A stretch of 64,000 nucleotides of DNA, taken from assembly GCA_963695195.1 (NCBI GenBank), contig CAVOGE010000007.1, forward strand, positions 1,550,001 to 1,614,000, given 5' to 3'. The notes below the pieces were generated by a model. That model saw only the letters and a program-made list of their open reading frames with translations. It ran no database searches and had not been told where the DNA came from. This stretch comes from CF-167 sp963695195. GTDB lineage: Bacteria > Chloroflexota > Limnocylindria > QHBO01. The first letter of the stretch is position 1; every line of letters begins with the position of its first letter. The position numbers and the translations under genes were made by a program. Below, piece after piece: positions 26,574-34,469 of the stretch.

Positions 26574-27120
26574 GGTCAGTCGGGAGCTGCTCGAGCGCTT
26601 CCGCTTCGGGGAGGAGCTCGACGCGCGTTCTGATCCACACCTGGCTCACCTCCAGGCGTGCACCGTCTGTCGCGACGAGGTCGGGCTCGATCACGCGCTG
26701 GTGGTCCAGTTGCGTCGCGCCCTTCAGGCCCGGGTCGCCGGGCACGCGCCGTCTGAACACAGTTGGGACGCGGTTCGCGCGCGCGCTCTGGTCGCCGAGA
26801 CCGGCCCAGGCTGGATTGGCCGAGCCTTCCGTTGGGCGCGGCTGCTGCCCGCCGGGGCCGCCATGGCGGTGATGGTTCTCGCCGTGGCGACCGCTCGCGA
26901 GGCGGACCGCCCTGTCGCGCTGCAGCAGCGAACGTGGCCGGGCGTGCTCGAGCGCGCCTCGAACGACCCAGAACCGTCGGCGGCATCGGAGGTGCCGTGG
27001 TGGATCCGCTGGAAGGCGGCGCCACCGATCTCCCTGCCCGCAACCGGAACGATCGCCACGATCGATCCGTCGGACAAGCTCCCCGTTGCTCCGCGGCCGG
27101 TGTCGGGCCTGATCCGGTGA
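26560..27120 (+). CDS. Zinc-finger anti-sigma factor (ZAS type)
   Basis: A 186-aa protein beginning MSCRRVSRELLERFRFGEEL. His30, Cys34 and Cys37 form the H-x3-C-x2-C ZAS motif. One membrane helix (LLPAGAAMAVMVLAVATA, about 96-113) separates the cytoplasmic binding domain from a Pro/Trp-rich outer part. It overlaps the ECF gene in front and the lipoprotein gene behind (GTGA). Inferred role: hold the ECF sigma at the membrane until an envelope signal releases it. Confidence 0.8.
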   Translation: MSCRRVSRELLERFRFGEELDARSDPHLAHLQACTVCRDEVGLDHALVVQLRRALQARVAGHAPSEHSWDAVRARALVAETGPGWIGRAFRWARLLPAGAAMAVMVLAVATAREADRPVALQQRTWPGVLERASNDPEPSAASEVPWWIRWKAAPPISLPATGTIATIDPSDKLPVAPRPVSGLIR

Positions 27121-27932
27121 CGGAGCGGCGGCTCGACCGCCGCGGTGCGCCCCTCGTCGCGCTGGCGGTCACCATGATCCTGGCGTCCTGCTCCACGGGC
27201 CCGGTCACGAGTGGTGCGCCAACGAGCGGGCAGCCTTCGGCGAGCGCCGTATGGAGCGCCGATCTCGCTCCGCTTCGAGGTCCCGCCCGCGCCAGGACCG
27301 GTCAAGCCCTTTCGGGGAGCGATGACCGAGCACGTCTACCTTGCCGACGGACGATCAGCATGTTCTTCGAGCTGCGCAACGTCGGCGAGGAGCCGATCAC
27401 CTTCCTGAACACGCTGTACGACTATGAGCCCCAGCAGCTGTACACGCCCGTCGTGCGCCTGGAATGGGACGAGGGCGGCGACGCGGTGTACACGCGCGCC
27501 GGGCGCTTCTTCCCAAGCCCGGCGGTCATCGCACCGGGGGATTCTGCGGTCTACATCATGGGTGGGCAACAGATCGCCGGTTCCGGCACGCCGGGTGACC
27601 TGGTCACCCACATCAAGTACTGCCCGACGCGTGGCATGGACGACGAGCCCGGCATCCCGGTCCAGGTCGTCGACGTGGTCTGGCGCGACCTCGGCGATGG
27701 AACGGTCGAGGTCTCCGGCACGCTCGTGGAGCAGATCGGCGCCAACCGACGCCACGCACCCTCGATCGGTGTCGCCTTCTTCGACAACGCCGGCTCGTTC
27801 GTCGGCGCAGTGGTCGAGCCCGCGGATGGCGATCCACTGCGGCCCGGCGAACGCCGTGCGTTCACCATGCGTGGCGCCGGCGTGACGGTCACCGAGGTCG
27901 CCGAGGCACGGGCGTTTGCCGTCATTCCCTGA
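27117..27932 (+). CDS. Secreted lipoprotein of the ECF operon, with two probable compensating frameshifts
   Basis: It starts at GTG 27117 (GTGA overlap). The signal ends in the lipobox ILASC (Cys25). The C-terminal two thirds (FELRNVGEEPITFLNTLYDY, HIKYCPTRGMDDEPG, VGVAFFDNAG-like strands) look like an Ig/FxLYD-type beta domain; function unknown. Between about 27250 and 27357 this frame is Arg-rich and unnatural, while the overlapping frame reads SLRFEVPPAPGPVKPFRG then AMTEHVYLADGRS, which joins smoothly to FFELRN. Two opposite indels are therefore likely. Co-expression with the sigma/anti-sigma pair suggests a surface role in the same response. Confidence 0.65.
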   Translation: MTERRLDRRGAPLVALAVTMILASCSTGPVTSGAPTSGQPSASAVWSADLAPLRGPARARTGQALSGSDDRARLPCRRTISMFFELRNVGEEPITFLNTLYDYEPQQLYTPVVRLEWDEGGDAVYTRAGRFFPSPAVIAPGDSAVYIMGGQQIAGSGTPGDLVTHIKYCPTRGMDDEPGIPVQVVDVVWRDLGDGTVEVSGTLVEQIGANRRHAPSIGVAFFDNAGSFVGAVVEPADGDPLRPGERRAFTMRGAGVTVTEVAEARAFAVIP

Positions 27933-28311
27933 CCAATCGCGGTCGCGCGAATGAACTCGTGCTGCCCGTGTCGGGTAGTGTTAGGTGAACCGTCGCACTG
28001 GGATTGGGTTAGCGGTTCTTGACGTGGCGTTGCGCCGCGGGCAATGATTGGCTGGCTCAGCCCTGTGCGGAACGCTCAGTGGCGCATGTGCGCCTGCGCG
28101 TCCGTGTGTGGCGGAAACGTGATTGGCCGCCAACACATCGTTGGCCAAGGTAAGGAGGAGAGGAGGACGGAACTCGGTAGGTCGCACGGAACGGCACCTC
28201 CATTCGGCGAGCGCTCGTCGCTCACCATGGCAGGTCGTTCGAACCGATCAGCCGCGTAACGCGGCTCGCTCCACCCACGCCCAACACGCCAATAAGGCGA
28301 AAGGAAGAAGT
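27933..28311 (+). other. 379-nt intergenic region upstream of the first ABC importer
   Basis: No convincing gene. It holds a possible promoter (TTGACG 28019-28024, 17 bp, CAATGA 28042-28047), a purine tract with tandem GGAGG-like sequences (28149-28163) that no start codon follows, and a small hairpin AGCCGCG-TAA-CGCGGCT (28250-28266). It ends in AAGGAAG, the ribosome binding site of the binding-protein gene. It is probably the 5' leader and control region of the operon. Confidence 0.4.
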
Positions 28312-29976
28312 ATGTGGTTTAAGAAATCAATGGGTGCCCTGGTGGGCCTCGGTCTCGTGCTTGCGGCGTGCACATCGCCCAGCGCGAGCACCCAGCCCTC
28401 CGGATCGGGCCAGGCCTCTGTGTCTCAGGCACCGGCGGCCGAGCAGGTTCTCCGCGTCGACATCGGGAATGAGCCACCGTCGCTCGACCCGACACAGGCG
28501 ACCGACAGCGCCTCGATCCAGGTGCTGCGCTCGACCACCTTCCCGCTGGCCTACTTCGACGAGGACCTCTCAGTCACACCCGGCATTGCCACCGATTGGG
28601 ACGTCAGCGCGGATGGCATGGAGATCACCTTCCACCTCGGTGACTTCCAGTACAGCAACGGCGACGACATCGTCGCTGAGGACTTCGTCTACAGCTGGCA
28701 GCGTCTCGCCGACCCGCGCGAGGCGGCTGGCTACAGCTACGTTCTGGCTGATGTCGTTGGCTACAACGAGATCTCGGCCATCGACACTGCCACGGCAACC
28801 GACGCGGAGATCGATGCGGCGCTGCTGACGCTCGGCGTTGCGGCTCCGGACCCGAAGACCTTCGTCGTGAGCCTGACCCACGCGGCGTCGTACTTCGTGT
28901 ACATCGCCACCCTGTGGGTGACCGTGCCGCAGAAGGCCGGCATGACCTGGGGCGAGGCCGACGGCTACGTCAGCTCCGGTCCGATGGTCATGACCACCTG
29001 GAACCACAACTCCAACATCGTCCTCGAGCCGAATGCCAACTGGAACGGCGACGAGGTCAAGATCGCGCGCATCGAGTTCTCGATGATCGACGATCCGGCG
29101 GCGAGCCTGGCGGCCTACGAAGCTGACGAGCTCGACATCGGTGGCGTTCCGACCCAGGAGATCCCGCGCATCCAGGATGACGAGGAGCTTTCGGCCCAGG
29201 TGCTCGAAGGTGCCGTCCTGTCCATCTACTACTTCGGGTTCGACATGAAGGATCCGAACGGACCGTTCGCCAAGAGCCCGCTGCTGCGCAAGGCCTTCAG
29301 CGAGGCGATCGACAAGGCGACGATGATCGCGACCACGTTCAGTGGAATCGGTCTGGTCGCCGACAGCCTGGTCCCGCCGGGTATGCCCGGTTACCAGGAG
29401 GATGCGTTCATCCCGTACGACGTGGACCAGGCAGCCGCTGACTTCGCTGCCGGCCTGGTCGAGGCTGGCATTGCCGAGGCGGATCTGCAGCTGCAGGTCG
29501 GCTACAACAGCGGCTCGAACCACGAAGACAAGGTCGACTTCCTTGTCGAGCAGTGGCGAACCGCCTTCGGCGTCGAGGTTGAGGCTGTCGGCCTCGAGTG
29601 GGGCGCGTATCTGACCCGCCTCAACGAGGATCCGTTCGACATCTTCCGTCTCGGTTGGGGTGCGGACTACCCGCATCCGAACAACTTCCTGACGGACCTG
29701 ATCTCCTGCACCAGTGGCAACAACAACATGGGGTACTGCAACCCTGACGTTGACGCCCTCCTGCAGCAGGCTGCCGTGAAGAAGGACCTTGGCGAGCAGG
29801 TCGCCCTCTACAACCAGGCACAGGAGATGGTCATGGCCGACGCGCCGTTGATCCCGCTCCGCTTCGGTCAGCGCTTCACGCTGATCAAGCCCTGGGTCCA
29901 GAACCTGGTCCCGACCAGCCAGGACAGCAGCACCGGCGAGCTGTTCTACTACAAGGTGACCATCGCAGCGCACTGA
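28312..29976 (+). CDS. Oligopeptide ABC transporter substrate-binding lipoprotein (family 5), normal order
   Basis: A 554-aa solute-binding lipoprotein: signal peptide, lipobox VLAAC (Cys20) and a Ser/Gln/Ala linker (21-44). Then the SBP_bac_5 fold in canonical order: RVDIGNEPPSLDPTQATDSA, LSVTPGIATDWDVSADGMEITF, FVYSWQRLADP, SGPMVMTTWNHNSNIVLEPN, LLRKAFSEAIDKATMI, and LGWGADYPHPNNFL near the C-terminus. It is OppA-like and likely delivers peptides to the permease genes behind it. The RBS AAGGAAG precedes ATG 28312. Confidence 0.93.
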   Translation: MWFKKSMGALVGLGLVLAACTSPSASTQPSGSGQASVSQAPAAEQVLRVDIGNEPPSLDPTQATDSASIQVLRSTTFPLAYFDEDLSVTPGIATDWDVSADGMEITFHLGDFQYSNGDDIVAEDFVYSWQRLADPREAAGYSYVLADVVGYNEISAIDTATATDAEIDAALLTLGVAAPDPKTFVVSLTHAASYFVYIATLWVTVPQKAGMTWGEADGYVSSGPMVMTTWNHNSNIVLEPNANWNGDEVKIARIEFSMIDDPAASLAAYEADELDIGGVPTQEIPRIQDDEELSAQVLEGAVLSIYYFGFDMKDPNGPFAKSPLLRKAFSEAIDKATMIATTFSGIGLVADSLVPPGMPGYQEDAFIPYDVDQAAADFAAGLVEAGIAEADLQLQVGYNSGSNHEDKVDFLVEQWRTAFGVEVEAVGLEWGAYLTRLNEDPFDIFRLGWGADYPHPNNFLTDLISCTSGNNNMGYCNPDVDALLQQAAVKKDLGEQVALYNQAQEMVMADAPLIPLRFGQRFTLIKPWVQNLVPTSQDSSTGELFYYKVTIAAH

Positions 29977-30023
29977 CCATCGCCTGACCCTTCGCATCGC
30001 GCGAAGGTAGACGAGGTCAACTT

Positions 30024-30096
30024 GTCGGGTGGGCCGGTCCGCCGGCCCACCCGACGGCCGCGACCCCCGAGGCCAACCTCGGAGTTCGCGGCCGTC
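30024..30096 (+). promoter_or_regulatory. Two tandem, partly overlapping hairpins between SBP and permease genes
   Basis: Hairpin 1: a perfect 14-bp stem, arms 30024-30037 and 30042-30055, loop TCCG. Hairpin 2: a perfect 11-bp outer stem, arms 30053-30063 and 30086-30096, enclosing an inner 6-bp stem CCGAGG-CCAA-CCTCGG (30067-30082). The arms share bases 30053-30055, so the two compete at the edge. No T-tract follows. The likely effect is transcript attenuation or 3'-end protection, giving more binding protein than permease. Confidence 0.7.
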
Positions 30097-30131
30097 GGCA
30101 GACAGGCAACCCACCGCTAGGAGATCGGCCC

Positions 30132-31058
30132 GTGCTCGGGTACATCATTCGACGGGTGCTGTGGATCGTCCCGGTGCTCTTCGTCGTATCGCTGATCACC
30201 TTCAGCCTGATGCACGCGGCGCCGGGCGGCCCGTGGGATCGCGAGAAGAAGCTCTCTGCGAGCACGATCGCCCACCTGAACGAGAAGTACGGTCTCGACG
30301 ACCCGATCCATATTCAATACCTCTCGTGGGTCGGCAACATGGTCCGTGGCGATCTCGGACCGTCGTACAAGTACATCGACCGATCGGTCAACGACATCGT
30401 GGCGGACGGGATCGGGACGACCGCCCACCTGGGGATCATGGCGTTCCTGCTGTCGGTGATCATCGGCATCCCACTCGGCGTCATCGCCGCGTTACGGCAT
30501 AACAAGATCCCTGACTACCTGGCCACGTTCGTCTCGGTGATCGGCATCGCCACGCCCAGTTTCGTGGCCGCCATCCTGCTCCTGGTCTTCTTCAGCGTGA
30601 CCTTGCGCTGGTTCCCGACCCACGGCTGGGAGGGCTGGGCCGAGCCGGACACCATGGTCCTGCCGACCATCGCGCTCTCGCTCTTCCCGATCGCCCAGAT
30701 CGCGCGATTCACCCGCGCCAGCATGCTCGAGGTGACCCGTAAGGACTACGTGCGCACCGCACAGAGCAAGGGGCTGCGCGAGCGGAGCATCGTGGTGGTG
30801 CACATGATTCGCAACGCGCTCATCCCGGTCGTCACCATCCTCGGGCCGCTCCTGGCCTTCCTGATCACCGGCTCGTTCATTATCGAGACGATCTTCAGCG
30901 TGCCGGGCATCGGCCGCTACTACGTGACCAGCATCGGCCAGCGTGACTACGGCGTCATCATGGCGATGACGATGCTGTACGCTGCCGCGATTGCCGTGCT
31001 GAACCTGGTGGTCGACGTGCTGTACGCCTACATCGATCCCCGCATCCGCTACAGCTAG
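30132..31058 (+). CDS. Peptide ABC transporter permease (OppB/DppB type)
   Basis: A 308-aa membrane subunit starting MLGYIIRRVLWIVPVLFVVSL, the usual DppB N-terminus. The EAA loop is YVRTAQSKGLRERSIVVVHM and the C-terminus has IETIFSVPGIGRYYVTSI and DPRIRYS. About six membrane helices. It starts at GTG 30132 with the ribosome binding site AGGAG eight nt upstream. It pairs with the next permease. Confidence 0.93.
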   Translation: MLGYIIRRVLWIVPVLFVVSLITFSLMHAAPGGPWDREKKLSASTIAHLNEKYGLDDPIHIQYLSWVGNMVRGDLGPSYKYIDRSVNDIVADGIGTTAHLGIMAFLLSVIIGIPLGVIAALRHNKIPDYLATFVSVIGIATPSFVAAILLLVFFSVTLRWFPTHGWEGWAEPDTMVLPTIALSLFPIAQIARFTRASMLEVTRKDYVRTAQSKGLRERSIVVVHMIRNALIPVVTILGPLLAFLITGSFIIETIFSVPGIGRYYVTSIGQRDYGVIMAMTMLYAAAIAVLNLVVDVLYAYIDPRIRYS

Positions 31059-31076
31059 GAGGCAGCGTACAGACGC

Positions 31077-32021
31077 ATGGCCAACCGAACGGGAGCGCTC
31101 GAGCAGCCCGCCGTCGCTGAGCGGCGCAGCGCCTCCCTCTGGGGGGACGCGTGGCGCAGGCTCATCCGCAACCGCCTGGCGGTCATCGGTGGCGTCCTCG
31201 TCCTGACCTTCTTCTCGCTGGCCATCCTCGGACCGTTCATCGCTCCGTACGAGTACCAGGCGCAGCACCTTCAGGAGATCCTGGCCAACAACAACCGCCC
31301 CATCGCGCCCTTCGGGTCACAGTTCTTTCTCGGGACCGACAACCTCGGCCGCGACCTCCTCAGCCGGCTGCTCGACGGCGCCCAGATCAGCATGACCGTG
31401 GCACTCGTGGTGCAGGCCGTGGTGCTGCTGATCGGACTGCCCATCGGGGCCGCCGCCGCATGGTTCGGCGGGCGCGTCGATACCTACCTGATGCGCTTCA
31501 CCGACGTCATCTACGCGTTCCCGGACCTCCTCTTCATCATCCTGTTGAGCGTGGCCTTCCGCGAGACCTTCTTCGGCAAGGCGATGAACGGGCTGCTGCT
31601 GGTCTTCGTGGCGATCGGGCTCACCGCGTGGGTCGGCATGGCGCGACTCGTGCGCGGTCAGCTGCTCAGCCTCAAGGAGACGGAATTTGTGGAGGCTGCA
31701 CGCGCCATCGGCGTGAGCGACTTCAAGATTGTCACGCGCCACCTGTTGCCGAACGCGATGGGTCCCATGATCGTGGCCGTGACACTGGGCATCCCGGGCG
31801 CGATTCTCGCCGAGGCGACCCTGGCCTTCATCGGCATCGGCGCCCAGGCCCCGCGCGCCAGCTGGGGCAGCCTCGTGGCGAACGGACAGCCCTTCCTTCG
31901 ATCGGCCCCGCACCTCGTCATCTTCCCGGCGCTGGCGGTCGCGACCGCGCTGATCAGCTTCACGTTCCTCGGCGACGGCCTCCGCGACGCGCTCGACCCG
32001 AAGTTGAAGGGGAAGCAGTAA
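31077..32021 (+). CDS. Peptide ABC transporter permease (OppC/DppC type)
   Basis: A 314-aa permease with the DppC-type N-terminus WRRLIRNRLAVIGGVLVLTF and the periplasmic-loop motif FLGTDNLGRDLLSRLLDGAQISM. The EAA loop is VEAARAIGVSDFKIVTRHLL and the end is FLGDGLRDALDPKLKG. It forms the heterodimeric channel with the preceding subunit. Ribosome binding site CTAGGAGG at 31055-31062 overlaps the upstream stop. Confidence 0.93.
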   Translation: MANRTGALEQPAVAERRSASLWGDAWRRLIRNRLAVIGGVLVLTFFSLAILGPFIAPYEYQAQHLQEILANNNRPIAPFGSQFFLGTDNLGRDLLSRLLDGAQISMTVALVVQAVVLLIGLPIGAAAAWFGGRVDTYLMRFTDVIYAFPDLLFIILLSVAFRETFFGKAMNGLLLVFVAIGLTAWVGMARLVRGQLLSLKETEFVEAARAIGVSDFKIVTRHLLPNAMGPMIVAVTLGIPGAILAEATLAFIGIGAQAPRASWGSLVANGQPFLRSAPHLVIFPALAVATALISFTFLGDGLRDALDPKLKGKQ

Positions 32022-32022
32022 G

Positions 32023-33141
32023 TTGAGCGTATCCGACGACCCGAGCCGGGTGGCCGGCGGTCCGGCGCTGACGGACCTCCCCGACGATGTCCACGTCGCC
32101 ACCGAGGAGGGTCGTCGATTGGCGGAGCAGCTTGGCGACAACCGGCGCCATGCCCGGAAGCTGCTCGAGGTGCGCGGCCTGTCCACGCACTTCTACACGC
32201 GTGACGGGGTCGTGCACGCGGTAGACGACGTGAGCTTCGAGCTCGACTACGGCGAGACGCTTGGGCTGGTAGGGGAATCCGGCTGCGGGAAGAGCGTGAC
32301 CGCGCTGTCGCTGACGCGCCTCGTCGCGAGCCCACCGGGCAAGATCGTCAGCGGCCAGATCATCTTCGACGGAATCGACGTGCTGAAGCTGTCGAATGAG
32401 GAGATGCGCCTGCTGCGCGGCAAGAAGATCGGCTTCATCTTCCAGGACCCGATGACCAGCCTGAACCCGACCCTGACCATCGGCTTCCAGATCGCCGAGT
32501 CGGCCAAGACGCACCTCGGACTCTCTCGCAAGGCGGCCGACGACCGGGCGGTTGAACTCCTGAGCAAGGTGGGCATCCCTCGCTCCCGCGAGCGCATGGG
32601 CGACTACCCGCATCAGTTCTCCGGTGGCATGCGGCAGCGCGTGATGATCGCCATCGCACTGGCCTGTGACCCAATGCTGCTCCTCGCCGACGAGCCGACG
32701 ACAGCACTGGACGTGACGATCCAGGCGCAGATCCTTGAACTGATCAGGTCGCTCTCCGACGAGTTCGGGACAGCCGTGATCCTGATCACCCACGACCTGG
32801 GGATCGCGGCGGGGATGTGCCACCGCATCAACGTGATGTACGCGGGACGGATCGTCGAGACCGGCCTGGTGGACGACGTCTTCGAGGCGCCCCGCATGCC
32901 GTACGCCTGGGGTCTGCTCGACTCCCTGCCCCGGCTTGACGAGGTCAAGGGGACGCGCCTGCGGACGATCGAGGGGATGCCGCCCGATCAGATCGACCCG
33001 ACCACCGATTGCCGCTTCGCGCCTCGCTGCAAGTACGTTCACGACCGCTGCCGGTCGGAGGAACCGGAGCTAACGGCGCGCGACGGCGAGGGGCACATGG
33101 CCCGCTGTTTCGGCACCGAACCCGGAGGCTGGATCCAGTGA
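32023..33141 (+). CDS. Peptide ABC transporter ATP-binding protein (OppD/DppD type)
   Basis: A 372-aa ATPase: Walker A GESGCGKS, Q-loop FIFQDPMTSLNPTLTIG, signature FSGGMRQRVMIAIALACDP, Walker B LLLADEPTTALDV, then the His switch ITHDLG. The C-terminal oligo_HPY domain has a Cys pattern (CRFAPRCKYVHDRC) for an Fe-S cluster. An N-terminal extension of about 40 residues precedes the domain. It starts at TTG 32023, one base after the previous stop. Confidence 0.93.
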   Translation: MSVSDDPSRVAGGPALTDLPDDVHVATEEGRRLAEQLGDNRRHARKLLEVRGLSTHFYTRDGVVHAVDDVSFELDYGETLGLVGESGCGKSVTALSLTRLVASPPGKIVSGQIIFDGIDVLKLSNEEMRLLRGKKIGFIFQDPMTSLNPTLTIGFQIAESAKTHLGLSRKAADDRAVELLSKVGIPRSRERMGDYPHQFSGGMRQRVMIAIALACDPMLLLADEPTTALDVTIQAQILELIRSLSDEFGTAVILITHDLGIAAGMCHRINVMYAGRIVETGLVDDVFEAPRMPYAWGLLDSLPRLDEVKGTRLRTIEGMPPDQIDPTTDCRFAPRCKYVHDRCRSEEPELTARDGEGHMARCFGTEPGGWIQ

Positions 33142-34337
33142 CCTCCGCGGCGACCGATCCCGCAACGCCTGCGCGCCAGATCGGCGGCACCCTGGTCGAC
33201 GTGGATCGCCTGAAGGTGCATTTCCCGATCCTGACCGGTGTCTTCCAGACGGAGTCCGGGCGCGTGCGGGCGGTGGACGACATCAGCTTCGAGATTCGCA
33301 AGGGTGAGACGCTCGGCCTCGTGGGCGAGTCCGGCTGTGGCAAGAGCACCACCGGCCGGGCCGTGATCCGCCTTCGAAATCCTAGCGCCGGCACGGTGCG
33401 CTTCGACGGTCGCGACCTGATGGAGCTGTCACGCGGCGAGCTGCGCAAGATGCGCCGCAGGATGCAGATCATCTTCCAGGACCCATACAGCAGCCTGAAT
33501 CCGCGCATGACGGTCGGATCGATCATCAGCGAGCCGCTCGAGACGCACAACCTCGTCTCTGGCAAGGCGCGCATTGAGCGCGTGAAGGAGTTGCTTGCGC
33601 TGGTGGGACTGAACCCCAACTACACCGATCGCTACCCGCACGAGTTCAGCGGCGGGCAGCGCCAGCGCATCGGCGTGGCCAGGGCCCTTGCCGTGGAGCC
33701 AGAGTTCATCGTCTGCGACGAGCCGATCAGCGCGCTCGACGTATCGATCCAGGCGCAGGTGCTCAACCTGCTGGTTGAGCTACGAGAGAAGTTCGGGCTG
33801 ACCTACCTGTTCATCGCGCACGACCTCTCGGTGGTGCGCCACATCAGCGATCGGGTCGCGGTGATGTACCTTGGCAAGCTGGTGGAGCTCGGACCACCGT
33901 CGGCGATCTACGACGCTCCGGGTCATCCGTACACCCGCGCGCTGCTGTCGGCGGTGCCGATTCCCGACCCGAAGGCCGAACGGCGCCGCAAGCGCGTGAT
34001 CCTCACCGGTGACGTGCCGTCGCCGGCGAACCCGCCAGACGGCTGCCGATTCCACACCCGTTGCTGGTTGTACGAGAGCCTCGGTCGCCCTGAACAGTGT
34101 CGGACCGAGGATCCCGAGCTGCGCACCGTGGCGACCGACCATCGTGCCGCCTGCCACTTTGCGGAAGAGGCGCTCCAGAGTGACATCGGGGTCGCCCACA
34201 TCGGGACCGACCAGGTCCGACGCGGCACGCCGCAGTCGGCGACCGACGGCCTGGCCGCCGAGCAAGCAGCGTCGAGCGCGACGGCGACGGTTGACGCGGG
34301 CATCGACTCGCCGGACGAGCATTCATCCGGGGGATAG
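33138..34337 (+). CDS. Peptide ABC transporter ATP-binding protein (OppF/DppF type)
   Basis: A 399-aa ATPase. It has Walker A GESGCGKSTTGRA, Q-loop IIFQDPYSSLNPRMTV, signature FSGGQRQRIGVARALAVEP, Walker B FIVCDEPISALDV and IAHDLSVVRHISDRVAVMYL, the OppF hallmark. The oligo_HPY end includes CRFHTRCWLYES. A Gln/Ala/Ser tail of about 50 residues closes it. GTG 33138 overlaps the previous stop (GTGA). It is the last gene of the first importer. Confidence 0.93.
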   Translation: MTSAATDPATPARQIGGTLVDVDRLKVHFPILTGVFQTESGRVRAVDDISFEIRKGETLGLVGESGCGKSTTGRAVIRLRNPSAGTVRFDGRDLMELSRGELRKMRRRMQIIFQDPYSSLNPRMTVGSIISEPLETHNLVSGKARIERVKELLALVGLNPNYTDRYPHEFSGGQRQRIGVARALAVEPEFIVCDEPISALDVSIQAQVLNLLVELREKFGLTYLFIAHDLSVVRHISDRVAVMYLGKLVELGPPSAIYDAPGHPYTRALLSAVPIPDPKAERRRKRVILTGDVPSPANPPDGCRFHTRCWLYESLGRPEQCRTEDPELRTVATDHRAACHFAEEALQSDIGVAHIGTDQVRRGTPQSATDGLAAEQAASSATATVDAGIDSPDEHSSGG

Positions 34338-34469
34338 GCACGGACGGCATGGCCTCTCGGCGAGGTAGCCTCTTGTGGGCCCGGCGCCGCTAGAGTTAGG
34401 CTGCAGCACGCGGATGCGGCAGCAAATCGGTCAGATTGGCAGCGGAAGCAAGAGAGCGGAGGACATTCA

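Noticed and set aside
28149..28163. Purine tract with tandem GGAGG-like sites in the gap before the first SBP gene
   Set aside because: No start codon follows at ribosome-binding distance in any frame, so no gene is called; possibly a leftover or decoy site.
28044..28259. Small ORF of 71 codons in the same gap
   Set aside because: No ribosome binding site, Cys/Arg-rich, and it overlaps the possible promoter; nothing supports translation.
30118..30131. TAGGAG before GTG 30132 as another leaderless -10
   Set aside because: AGGAG lies 8 nt before the GTG and is better read as a Shine-Dalgarno; the hexamer does not fit TAnnnT.
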